This document shows, in pieces, positions 1-6,390 of a stretch of DNA of 6,526 nucleotides. Under the pieces are notes generated by a model. The model saw only the letters and a program-made list of their open reading frames with translations. It searched no databases and was not told the DNA's origin. Position numbers and translations under genes: made by a program. Numbering within the stretch: the first letter of the stretch is position 1; the number at the start of each line of letters is the position of its first letter. The DNA lies in assembly GCA_003670825.1 (NCBI GenBank), contig QWQL01000217.1, positions 1 through 6,526 on the forward strand, read 5' to 3'. Source of the DNA: Planctomycetota bacterium. Lineage in GTDB: Bacteria; Planctomycetota; Planctomycetia; Pirellulales; UBA1268.

Positions 1-266
1 ATCCGCTCGGTCGTGCCCGGGATCTCCACGAGGATGAACTCGCCCGGCTCGCTTCGTTGCTCGACAAGGACTACACCGTTGAGGGGCAACTTCGCCGCCA
101 GGTCGCCCAAAACGTGTCGCGATTGAAAGACATCGGCAGCTACCGCGGTCTGCGACACCGTCGCGGTCTTCCGGTTCGCGGCCAGCGCACCCGGACCAAC
201 GCCCGCACGCGCAAGGGCCCGAAGAAGACGGTTGCCGGCAAGAAGGGCGTGAAGGACCTCAAGTGA
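1..266 (+). CDS. rpsM: 30S ribosomal protein S13, 3' part (5' end outside window)
   Basis: S13 sits in the head of the 30S subunit, contacts 16S rRNA, the P-site tRNA and the inter-subunit bridge to the 50S. The reading frame is already open at position 3 and ends at the TGA at 264-266, giving about 87 visible residues of a protein usually near 120-125. The hallmarks are the segment DIGSYRGLRHRRGLPVRGQR, followed by TRTNARTRKGPKKT and a lysine-rich tail (KKGVKDLK), which in this family reaches toward the P-site tRNA. Upstream of it, the residues ending in TVEGQLRRQV match the helical domain. It is the first visible gene of an alpha operon (S13-S11-S4-alpha-L17). The start codon and any leader control site lie outside the window. 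The identification is secure. Confidence 0.97.
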   Translation, partial: PLGRARDLHEDELARLASLLDKDYTVEGQLRRQVAQNVSRLKDIGSYRGLRHRRGLPVRGQRTRTNARTRKGPKKTVAGKKGVKDLK

Positions 267-333
267 TTCTGCCGCCGCCTCAGTGCGCGGCGTTTCCATC
301 CACGAAATCGACCATTCCTACGGATTCATGAGC

Positions 334-711
334 ATGTCCAAAGCAGCGAAGTCAAAGAAGAAGAGTGTGACGGCTGGCATCGCCTATGTCGTCGCCAGTT
401 TTAACAACACCACCGTCACGATCACGGACACCCGTGGCGACACGCTGTGCTGGGCTAGCGGAGGCACCTGCGGCTTCAAGGGCAGTCGCAAGGGCACCCC
501 CTTTGCCGGGCAGTGTGCCGCTCAGCAAGCTGCCGAAAAGGCTGCCAAGTTCGGCGTCAAAGAACTCGAGGTTCGCGTCAAGGGCCCGGGCAGTGGTCGC
601 GAGAGCGCCATCACGGCTCTGCAGGCGGCCGGCATGAACGTCAAGAGCATCGAAGACGTCACGCCACTGCCCCACAACGGCTGCCGCCCGCCGAAGAAGC
701 GCCGCGTGTGA
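334..711 (+). CDS. rpsK: 30S ribosomal protein S11
   Basis: S11 is a primary component of the 30S platform, near the mRNA exit and the 16S rRNA 690-700 region. The start is taken at ATG 334 (125 residues, MSKAAKSKKKSVTAG...); ATG 328, two codons upstream, is equally possible. An in-frame GTG at 283 would add residues unlike any S11 N-terminus and is rejected. Family signatures are ASFNNTTVTITD, the GFKGSRKGTPFAGQ loop, KGPGSGRESAI and the C-terminus TPLPHNGCRPPKKRRV. The Asn-Gly in PHNG corresponds to the site that forms isoaspartate in E. coli S11 (established knowledge; not shown here). Length is normal. No Shine-Dalgarno-like purine tract precedes either ATG, so it may be translated by coupling or by an SD-independent route. 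It lies 67 bp after rpsM and 86 bp before rpsD. Confidence 0.97.
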   Translation: MSKAAKSKKKSVTAGIAYVVASFNNTTVTITDTRGDTLCWASGGTCGFKGSRKGTPFAGQCAAQQAAEKAAKFGVKELEVRVKGPGSGRESAITALQAAGMNVKSIEDVTPLPHNGCRPPKKRRV

Positions 712-737
712 CTTGCAGTCGAACCTAAACTCTATCC

Positions 738-755
738 GCCGGCCTGCCGGCTTTT
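738..755 (+). terminator. Small GC hairpin with T4 between rpsK and rpsD
   Basis: GCCGG (738-742) and CCGGC (747-751) form a 5-bp perfect GC stem with a 4-nt loop, followed directly by TTTT (752-755). The shape is that of a weak intrinsic terminator. Because it lies inside a conserved operon it more likely gives partial termination, pausing or 3'-end protection after processing than full termination. The stem is short and may arise by chance in GC-rich DNA. Confidence 0.35.
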
Positions 756-797
756 CATCGATCATCCCTTCCTACCTTTTGTGAATCGTCGACAACC

Positions 798-1424
798 ATG
801 GGACGCATCACCGGACCTGTCTGCCGCCTCTGCCGTCGTGACGGCCTCAAGCTTTTTCTCAAGGGAAGTCGCTGCGACACGCCGAAGTGTGCGATCGAGC
901 GTCGGCCCACGCCCCCGGGCATGGTGCAGAAGCGGCGGCCCAAGCCGACCGACTACGGCATCCACCTGCGGGAGAAGCAGAAGGTCAAGCACTACTACGG
1001 GGTGCTGGAGCGGCAGTTTCGCACCTATTTCTCTCGCGCTGCCCGCGGCAAGGGCAACACCGGCGAGACGTTGATGGCGCTGCTTGAGCGGCGGCTCGAT
1101 AACGTGATCCACCGCCTCGGTTTCGCCCCGTCCCGGGCCGCAGCCCGCCAGGTGGTGATGCATGGCCACATCACGATCAACGGACGGCGGGTCGACGTGC
1201 CGAGTTATCTCGTCAAGGCGGGCGACCTCGTGCGGGTAAAAAACCGTTCCAAGAGCCTGCAGTTGGTTCATACCGCACTGGCGGACTTTCGGCGGGATGT
1301 TCCCGATTTTCTCTCGCGTGGCGAGGGGGCGATTCCCGAGGGCCGGGTCGACCGGTTGCCCCTGGCCGAAGACGTTTCGATCCCGGTCCAGGCCAATCTC
1401 ATCATCGAACTTTGTTCTAAGTGA
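798..1424 (+). CDS. rpsD: 30S ribosomal protein S4, zinc-finger (C+) form
   Basis: S4 nucleates assembly of the 30S body by binding the 16S rRNA 5' domain five-way junction; in E. coli it also represses the alpha operon. The product has 208 residues, normal for bacterial S4. The N-terminus carries four cysteines, C9, C12, C26 and C31, in the spacing known to bind zinc in Thermus and Geobacillus S4, so this is the zinc-containing paralogue type. Residues near 50-95 (DYGIHLREKQKVKHYYGVLE) are the conserved S4 N-terminal domain. The S4 RNA-binding fold follows at about 98-160 (ERRLDNVIHRLGFAPSRAAA, HGHITINGRRVDVPS, KAGDLVRVK). The start ATG at 798 matches the conserved MGRITGPVCRLCRR opening. 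No Shine-Dalgarno is visible upstream. It is followed 18 bp later by rpoA. Confidence 0.98.
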   Translation: MGRITGPVCRLCRRDGLKLFLKGSRCDTPKCAIERRPTPPGMVQKRRPKPTDYGIHLREKQKVKHYYGVLERQFRTYFSRAARGKGNTGETLMALLERRLDNVIHRLGFAPSRAAARQVVMHGHITINGRRVDVPSYLVKAGDLVRVKNRSKSLQLVHTALADFRRDVPDFLSRGEGAIPEGRVDRLPLAEDVSIPVQANLIIELCSK

Positions 1425-1442
1425 TTCTTCAAGGAGTGTCGC

Positions 1443-2432
1443 ATGCATATCCGCTGGCGTGGTCTGGAACTCCCTGGTGCCGTCACGGCCGACCCCAAGA
1501 CCCTGACTTCGACGTACGGCAAGTTCACTGCCGAACCGTTCGAGCGGGGCTTCGGGACAACGGTCGGCAATAGCCTGCGCCGCGTGCTGCTCTCCAGCCT
1601 TGAAGGCAGCGCGGTCACGCAGATCAAACTCGCCGGCTCGCTCCATGAGTTCACGACGATCAAGGGTGTTCTCGAGGATGCCGCCGACATCGTGCTCGCG
1701 GTGAAGAGTCTCGTGGTCAAGAACCACAGTGATTCCACCCGCGTGGTGCGGATAGAAAAGAGCACCCGCGGCCCGGTGACCGGAGCCGACATCCAGACGG
1801 ACGAAGCGGTCGAGGTTGTCAATAAGGATCTCGTGCTGGCGAATCTGACTGACGACGTGCCGTTTGAACTCGAGATGGTGATCGAGAATGGCCGCGGTTA
1901 CGTGCCGGCCAGTGAGCAGAGCCAGGCATCGCAGGAAATCGGCATTATTCCCGTGGACGCTGTGTTCAGCCCGGTCACCCGGGTGAAGTATGAGGTCGAA
2001 GAGACCCGTGTTGGCCAGAAGACCAACTACGACAAACTCACGATGGAAATTTGGACCAACGGGACCGTCACGCCAGAGATGGCGTTGGTCGAGGCGGCAA
2101 AGATCCTACGGAAGCATCTCAATCCGTTCGTCGGTTACACGAAGCCAGGGCTTGGCGTTCCGCTACCGGGTGCCGCGAGCGTATTTGCGGTCGAGGCTCC
2201 GCTGGAGAGTCGACTCAGCATGCTGGTATCGGATCTCCGGTTGTCGTTGCGTGCCAACAACTGCCTGCACGAGGCTGGGATCGAGACGCTTCGTGATCTC
2301 GTGGCCCGGTCTCGTGATGAACTCCTCGAAGTGCGAAACTTCGGCGAAACCACGCTGCAGGAGATCGAGGAAAAGCTCCGTGAAAACGGCCTGCAACTCG
2401 GCATGGACGTGCCGGCGGGCGTCACCTCCTGA
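1443..2432 (+). CDS. rpoA: DNA-directed RNA polymerase subunit alpha
   Basis: The alpha subunit dimerises to start assembly of RNA polymerase, and its C-terminal domain binds UP-element DNA and activators. It has 329 residues, the usual size. The N-terminal domain (about 1-240) shows EPFERGFGTTVGNSLRRVLL (31-50), then LHEFTTIKGVLEDAADIVLA and the region around KTNYDKLTMEIWTNGTVTP. A linker near 241-260 leads to the C-terminal domain (about 262-322) with LRANNCLHEAGI, a helix-hairpin-helix-like NFGETTLQEIEEKL and GLQLGM. By alignment R270 and N273 correspond to the E. coli DNA contacts R265 and N268, while K271 and K298 are replaced by H276 and T303. ATG 1443 is supported by AAGGAG at 1431-1436, six bases upstream, and by the family-typical MHIRWRGLELP start. 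It lies 18 bp after rpsD. Confidence 0.98.
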   Translation: MHIRWRGLELPGAVTADPKTLTSTYGKFTAEPFERGFGTTVGNSLRRVLLSSLEGSAVTQIKLAGSLHEFTTIKGVLEDAADIVLAVKSLVVKNHSDSTRVVRIEKSTRGPVTGADIQTDEAVEVVNKDLVLANLTDDVPFELEMVIENGRGYVPASEQSQASQEIGIIPVDAVFSPVTRVKYEVEETRVGQKTNYDKLTMEIWTNGTVTPEMALVEAAKILRKHLNPFVGYTKPGLGVPLPGAASVFAVEAPLESRLSMLVSDLRLSLRANNCLHEAGIETLRDLVARSRDELLEVRNFGETTLQEIEEKLRENGLQLGMDVPAGVTS

Positions 2433-2471
2433 TCAACGTACGCGACTCCAGACTATCGAAGGAACTTACTT

Positions 2472-3053
2472 ATGCGTCACCGTCGCAAAGGCCGAGTCTT
2501 AGGCCGCAGCCCCTCCCACCAGCGTGCGCTACTGCGGAACCTTGCCTCTGCATTGATGCTGACCTCGAAGAAGGTCGATGCCGACGAGCCTGGCGCGGCA
2601 AAGGTGCCGGGCCGCATCATCACCACGCTGGCCAAGGCCAAGGAGGTGCGGCCGCTCGTGGAGCGATGTGTCACGATCGCCAAGCACGGACTGACCGCGG
2701 CTGGCCTCGCGAGACAGTTCGGCACGTCTGCCGAGCGGGATTCTGCCGCCTGGAAGCAGTGGCGAACGAGCGATCAGTGGCAAGACTGGGCGCGGGCGAT
2801 GGCTCCGGCTGTCAAGGCCCGTCGCCGGGTGATTCAACTCCTCGGGGACAAGAAGGCCGCCCGAATCGTGTTTGAGGAGGTCGCCCCGCGATTTGTCGAT
2901 CGCCCGGGCGGATACACGCGGATTTTGAAGCTTGCCACGCCGCGGCTGGGAGACGCCGGGCCGCGGGCCATTCTTGAGTTTGTCGGTCAGGATGCTGGTG
3001 CCGAAAGGTCGCAAAAGCCTCGCGTGGATGGGGTCAAACCGGTCGCTTCCTGA
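2472..3053 (+). CDS. rplQ: 50S ribosomal protein L17, enlarged planctomycete-type
   Basis: L17 is a 50S protein near the peptide exit tunnel and ends the alpha operon. The core family signature is present: MRHRRKGRVLGRSPSHQRAL at the start, TLAKAKEVRPLVERCVTIAK in the middle, and EEVAPRFVDRPGGYTRILKL followed by RLGDAGPRAILEFV. The protein has 193 residues against about 120-130 in E. coli-like L17. Extra sequence appears as about 13 residues near 34-47, about 40 residues near 72-116 (rich in Trp, Arg and Gln, including WKQWRTSDQWQDWARAM) and a polar C-terminal tail after about 173. From memory, L17 proteins of other planctomycetes carry similar insertions; this was not checked by alignment. 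ATG 2472 follows AAGGA at 2459-2463 with an 8-base gap. It is 39 bp after rpoA. Confidence 0.96.
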   Translation: MRHRRKGRVLGRSPSHQRALLRNLASALMLTSKKVDADEPGAAKVPGRIITTLAKAKEVRPLVERCVTIAKHGLTAAGLARQFGTSAERDSAAWKQWRTSDQWQDWARAMAPAVKARRRVIQLLGDKKAARIVFEEVAPRFVDRPGGYTRILKLATPRLGDAGPRAILEFVGQDAGAERSQKPRVDGVKPVAS

Positions 3054-3087
3054 CGGCGGTGACCGGCCTGATTCCGCAGCCCTTCGC

Positions 3088-3116
3088 CCACCGAAACTCG
3101 TTTTCGGAACCGGTGG
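3088..3116 (+). terminator. Possible terminator hairpin after rplQ
   Basis: Two overlapping inverted repeats lie 34 bp after the rplQ stop. CCGAAA (3091-3096) pairs with TTTCGG (3102-3107) around a 5-nt loop, and CCACCG (3088-3093) pairs with CGGTGG (3111-3116). They share bases, so only one can form fully at a time. There is no T-run after either stem, so intrinsic termination is only a weak possibility. The outer repeat also belongs to the CGGTG/CACCG cluster. Confidence 0.3.
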
Positions 3117-3153
3117 CGGATAGAATCACTTAGAGACCACCGGGCGGTGATTC

Positions 3154-3160
3154 GGGAGGG
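3154..3160 (+). promoter_or_regulatory. Shine-Dalgarno deciding the DUF1549 gene start
   Basis: GGGAGGG ends seven bases before ATG 3168, a good ribosome binding site. It argues for ATG 3168 rather than the in-frame GTG at 3147, which lies upstream of this site and inside the palindrome. Confidence 0.65.
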
Positions 3161-3167
3161 TGCCCCC

Positions 3168-4898
3168 ATGCGGGATGGCGTGCGGGATGGCGTGCGAAGG
3201 ATCTCCTGCGGACGCGTGCTGCTTGGCGTCGCTGGCATGATTGGCATGGTAGCGGCCGCGGGCCGTGCAACTGCTTACGATCCGGCCGAGCATTACGGCA
3301 TTCCCCAGGTCAAGTATATCAACGAGCAGGTGGCCAAGGGCTGGGACGAGTCTTGCCTCTTGCCGTCGCCGGCCGCGACCGATGGGGAGTGGTGCCGCCG
3401 AGTGCACCTCGACCTCATTGGCCGCATTCCCAGCATCGACGAACTGCGGTCGTTTCTCGCCGACACCTCGCCGACCAAGAAGGCAGAACTCGTCTCGCAG
3501 CTGTTGGGCGATGATCACGTGGATGAGTACGCGCGGCACTGGACCGACGTCTGGACCACGGTGCTGATTGGCCGCGACGTGACCAACGAGCGGGTGAATC
3601 GGTCTGGCATGCGGCAGTACCTCCGCCGTGCCTTCTCGAAAAACATGCCCTATGACCGCTTCATGGAGGAACTGGTTACCGCGGCCGGTGTGAACGCCAA
3701 CCGCAGAGAACTTGAAGGGTTCAACGGGGCGACCAACTTCCTGAGCGGCAAGATGGAGGAGATGGGCGTCGAGAACGGTGTGCAGGCGACCGCCAAGACC
3801 GCGCAGATTTTTCTCGGGCTTCAGGTGCAGTGCACGCAGTGCCACAACCATCCGTTCAACAAGGGTAAGCAAAACCAGTTCTGGGAACTCAACGCGTTCT
3901 TCCGGCAGACACGAGCCCTGCGGAAGCGTGGCGGGACCGACGACGTGCAGTGGGTCGAGCTCGTCGACGAGGATTTCGCCGGCGAAGGGGGCAATCCGGA
4001 GGAGGCGGAGTTGTATTACGAGCTCCGGAACGGCCTCATGAAAGTGGCCTACCCCGTGTTCGTCGACGGCACCGAAATCTCCAAGAGTGGCTACCTTCCG
4101 GCCGTGATGGACGACGGCACGGCGTACGGTGTCCACCGCCGCGAGCAACTGGCGGCACTGATCAAGGCGAGCCCCTCCTTTCCGCAGGCGATCGTGAACC
4201 GGACGTGGGGTCACTTTCTCGGCCATGGCTTTACCAAGCCCATCGACGACCTCGGCGAGCACAACCCGCCGTCGCACCCCGAACTCCTCGAAGGCTTGGC
4301 CGAACGATTTCGAGAGACCAGCTTCGATCTCAAGGAACTGGCCCGCTGGCTCGTGCTCTCGCATCCCTACGCGCTCTCGAGCAGGTCGACGGCCGCCAAC
4401 AAGAACGATGATCCATCGCTGGGCGAACGGCCCAAGTTCACGCACTTTTACCTGAGGCAGATGCAGGCCGAGGAACTCTACGAATCGCTGCTCACCGCCA
4501 CGGAGGCGGACCGGGCCGCTCGTGGCGAGGAAGCGGCGAAGAAAAAAGATACCTGGCTGTCGCAGTTCGTGATCGCCTTCGGCACGGACGAGGGAGACGA
4601 CGCGACCACGTTCAACGGATCGATCCCACAGGTGCTGATGATGTTCAACGGCGACATGATCAAGAATGCTACCGGCACGGGGCAGGGGGGATTTCTGGAT
4701 CGAGTGGCCTCGAGCTCGATGAGCAATGCCGCCAAGATTGAGACGCTCTACATGGCGGCCCTGGCGAGGAAACCGGCTCGGGCGGAGCTGACGGTCGCCA
4801 ACCAGATGGTGGCGGCCCGGAAGGGAGACGTCATCACCGCCCTCCAGGATGTATGGTGGGCGGTCCTCAACTCAAACGAATTCATCATCAAGCACTGA
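3168..4898 (+). CDS. Exported DUF1549/DUF1553 protein (PSCyt2-PSD1 type)
   Basis: Function unknown. The families are PF07583 (DUF1549, PSCyt2) and PF07587 (DUF1553, PSD1), both typical of Planctomycetota and usually encoded beside DUF1501 proteins. The 576-residue product begins with an arginine-bearing n-region and a hydrophobic stretch (about 18-32), with a plausible signal-peptidase site after ATA at residue 36. DUF1549 spans about 45-250: RRVHLDLIGRIPSIDELRSF, HWTDVWTTVLIGRD and CTQCHNHPF. The last contains a CXXCH motif (222-226), formally a haem c attachment pattern, though haem binding is unproven for this domain. DUF1553 spans about 295-575: VNRTWGHFLGHGF, PPSHPELLEGLAERF and a C-terminus LNSNEFIIKH that is usual for the family. 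The cytochrome-like PSCyt1 domain found in many relatives is absent. Mature-region cysteines C63 and C76 could form a disulfide (inference). A charged, Lys/Ala-rich stretch lies at 446-461. The domain assignment is strong; the biochemical role is not known. Confidence 0.92.
   Translation: MRDGVRDGVRRISCGRVLLGVAGMIGMVAAAGRATAYDPAEHYGIPQVKYINEQVAKGWDESCLLPSPAATDGEWCRRVHLDLIGRIPSIDELRSFLADTSPTKKAELVSQLLGDDHVDEYARHWTDVWTTVLIGRDVTNERVNRSGMRQYLRRAFSKNMPYDRFMEELVTAAGVNANRRELEGFNGATNFLSGKMEEMGVENGVQATAKTAQIFLGLQVQCTQCHNHPFNKGKQNQFWELNAFFRQTRALRKRGGTDDVQWVELVDEDFAGEGGNPEEAELYYELRNGLMKVAYPVFVDGTEISKSGYLPAVMDDGTAYGVHRREQLAALIKASPSFPQAIVNRTWGHFLGHGFTKPIDDLGEHNPPSHPELLEGLAERFRETSFDLKELARWLVLSHPYALSSRSTAANKNDDPSLGERPKFTHFYLRQMQAEELYESLLTATEADRAARGEEAAKKKDTWLSQFVIAFGTDEGDDATTFNGSIPQVLMMFNGDMIKNATGTGQGGFLDRVASSSMSNAAKIETLYMAALARKPARAELTVANQMVAARKGDVITALQDVWWAVLNSNEFIIKH
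3169..3192 (+). repeat. Two tandem 12-bp units at the start of the DUF1549 gene
   Basis: TGCGGGATGGCG occurs twice in direct succession (3169-3180 and 3181-3192), followed by a partial TGCG. It encodes the repeated RDGV-RDGV in the signal peptide n-region. The unit is a multiple of three, so copy-number change would keep the frame. Confidence 0.8.
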
Positions 4899-5050
4899 GC
4901 ATGCCTCGAACTGGCAGCCGGGTCGGAAACGGGCGATACTCCAGAGAGATATGCAGGTAGATCCTCCAGAGAGCTCCGCAGGGCGTTCGTCCATCCTTTC
5001 AAACGCTGTTCTGGCACCCGTTGAATCATCGCCATCAGGGGAACTGAGCC
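4899..5050 (+). other. Intergenic spacer with a 10-bp direct repeat
   Basis: The 152-bp gap between the DUF1549 and DUF1501 genes has no supported gene. CTCCAGAGAG occurs at 4939-4948 and again at 4964-4973, a spacing of 25 bp. No clear promoter or terminator is seen. AGGGGA at 5037-5042 is the ribosome binding site for the next gene, 8 bases before its ATG. Confidence 0.5.
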
Positions 5051-6328
5051 ATGTCTTGCTCGATCGAACTTCCCGCCGGCATGAGCCGCCGGCATTTCAT
5101 CAATCACCTGGCTGGCGCGGCGGCGCTCGTGTCTCCGGCCACGGCGTTTACCAATTCGATCCTCGCCAACGCCACCGACATGAAGAAGCGGCACAAGGCC
5201 GCGATCATGCTCTGGATGGGGGGTGGGCCGAGCAGCATGGACATCTGGGACCTCAAGCCGGGCGCCCCGACCGGCGGGCCGTTCAAGCCCATCTCGACGA
5301 GTGCCGACGGCGTCACTGTCTGCGAGCACATGCCGCTGATGGCCAAGCAGATGCACCACATGGCGGTCGTTCGCTCAATGAGCACCCGCGAAGCGGATCA
5401 CATGCGGGGCCGCTACTACATGCACACCGGCTACGTGCCCAATCCAAACGTGGAGCATCCCAGTTACGGCGCCGTGATCGCGCATGAGCTGGCCGACCAG
5501 GTTCCCGGCCTGGAGATCCCGCCGTTCGTTTCGGTGGGAAGCGGAAGCGTCGGCCCGGGATTTCTGGGGATGACGTGGGCACCGTTCGTGGTGGACTCCA
5601 ATGGCAACGTCCGTAACCTGGACATGGGGGTCGATCCGGCGCGGCTCGCGCAGCGAATGGAGATGCTCGCCACGATCGAGAAGCGATTCATCGGCGAACG
5701 CCGCGGAGCCTCGGCCGACGATCATGCGAAGGTGCTCGACAAGACGGTCAAGTTGATGACCAGTCCGCAGATGGAAGCCTTCAAGGTGATGAAGGAGCCG
5801 GCCGAAGCCCAGGAGCGGTATGGCAAGACCGGCTTCGGACGCGGCTGCCTGATGGCCCGTCGGCTCGTCGAAATGGGTGTGCCATTCGTCGAGGTGGATC
5901 TCGGGGGCTGGGACAACCACGCCAACATCTTCCCAACGCTCCAAAACCAGAAGCTCCCCGAACTGGACAAGGCGATGAGTGCCTTGGTGGAGGATCTGGC
6001 CGACCGCGGCATGCTCGACGACACCGTCGTGATGTGGATGGGCGAGTTCAGCCGGACGCCGAACATCAACGGCGGCGGCGGACGGGATCACTGGGCTCGC
6101 AGCTGGAGCGTGGTCGTGGGTGGTGGCGGCTTCAAGCGGGGCGTGGTGGTTGGGGAAACCAGCTCCGACGGCAAGGAAGTGGTTTCGGAGGCCTATTCCT
6201 CGCAGGATCTGATGGCGAGCGTGCTCAAGTCGCTCGGCGTCTCGCTGGAGACCACCTTCACCGCCAAGAACGGGCGGCCGATGCAGATCGCGAACTCGGG
6301 CAAGGTGATCAAGGAACTCTTCGCCTGA
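5051..6328 (+). CDS. Tat-exported DUF1501 protein, alkaline phosphatase/sulfatase-like
   Basis: Function unknown. DUF1501 (PF07394) proteins are related to the alkaline phosphatase/sulfatase superfamily and commonly pair with DUF1549/DUF1553 proteins in planctomycetes. The product has 425 residues. A twin-arginine motif SRRHF at residues 12-16 is followed by a mildly hydrophobic stretch (about 17-34), which points to folded export by Tat, often linked to metal or cofactor loading before export. Family motifs are MLWMGGGPSSMDIWDLKP (53-70), READHMRGRYYMHTG (113-127), GGWDNHANIF (285-294) and GEFSRTPNINGGGGRDHW (331-348). Candidate metal ligands by analogy are D64, H117, D288, H290, D346 and H347; this is inference. 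ATG 5051 is supported by AGGGGA at 5037-5042. An in-frame ATG at 5081 would still keep the SRR motif. It likely shares an operon with the DUF1549 gene, although the 152-bp gap leaves room for its own promoter. Confidence 0.92.
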   Translation: MSCSIELPAGMSRRHFINHLAGAAALVSPATAFTNSILANATDMKKRHKAAIMLWMGGGPSSMDIWDLKPGAPTGGPFKPISTSADGVTVCEHMPLMAKQMHHMAVVRSMSTREADHMRGRYYMHTGYVPNPNVEHPSYGAVIAHELADQVPGLEIPPFVSVGSGSVGPGFLGMTWAPFVVDSNGNVRNLDMGVDPARLAQRMEMLATIEKRFIGERRGASADDHAKVLDKTVKLMTSPQMEAFKVMKEPAEAQERYGKTGFGRGCLMARRLVEMGVPFVEVDLGGWDNHANIFPTLQNQKLPELDKAMSALVEDLADRGMLDDTVVMWMGEFSRTPNINGGGGRDHWARSWSVVVGGGGFKRGVVVGETSSDGKEVVSEAYSSQDLMASVLKSLGVSLETTFTAKNGRPMQIANSGKVIKELFA

Positions 6329-6347
6329 TTCCCGCCCCGCGGAATGA

Positions 6348-6381
6348 GTCGGCTCCCTTCAGCGGTTCGGCGGGAGCCGGC
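6348..6381 (+). terminator. Strong GC hairpin after the DUF1501 gene
   Basis: CGGCTCCC (6350-6357) pairs perfectly with GGGAGCCG (6372-6379) around a 14-nt loop; a G-T wobble and one more G-C pair extend the stem to 6348/6381. It begins 20 bp after the DUF1501 stop. No T-run follows, so it may be a Rho-aided end, an mRNA 3' stabiliser, or a terminator of the non-canonical type. Confidence 0.5.
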
Positions 6382-6390
6382 CGAGGGTTC

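Larger units (their letters stand above)
3054..3167. promoter_or_regulatory. Intergenic control region with CGGTG/CACCG cluster
   Basis: This gap between rplQ and the DUF1549 gene holds five copies of the pentamer CGGTG or its complement: CGGTG at 3057-3061, 3111-3115 and 3145-3149, and CACCG at 3089-3093 and 3138-3142. The last two face each other as the perfect 12-bp palindrome CACCGGGCGGTG (3138-3149). A -10-like hexamer TAGAAT sits at 3121-3126, with no convincing -35 at the normal distance. The arrangement (hexamer, then palindrome, then Shine-Dalgarno) fits an operator just downstream of a promoter, but this is inference from pattern alone. Confidence 0.35.

Noticed and set aside
283..333. 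N-terminal extension of S11 from GTG 283
   Set aside because: The added residues do not resemble S11 N-termini, and ATG 334 or 328 gives the standard MSKAAKSKKK-like start.
762..1727. Minus-strand open frame (321 codons) opposite rpsD and rpoA
   Set aside because: It spans two conserved genes in antisense, has no recognisable motif, and is explained by codon bias of the sense genes.
3147..3167. GTG 3147 as start of the DUF1549 protein
   Set aside because: The Shine-Dalgarno GGGAGGG (3154-3160) lies downstream of it and is well placed for ATG 3168.
3126..4445. Long open frame (439 codons) on the minus strand opposite the DUF1549 gene
   Set aside because: It lies antisense to a well-recognised gene in GC-rich DNA, where long antisense frames are common. 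Its translation is rich in Arg, His, Leu and Val with no recognisable domain.
4849..5487. Plus-strand frame across the DUF1549-DUF1501 spacer
   Set aside because: It overlaps both flanking genes out of frame, and its translation is low-complexity Arg/His/Gly-rich without a domain.
5375..6091. Minus-strand open frame (238 codons) opposite the DUF1501 gene
   Set aside because: It is a His/Arg-rich antisense shadow with no domain and no credible start context.
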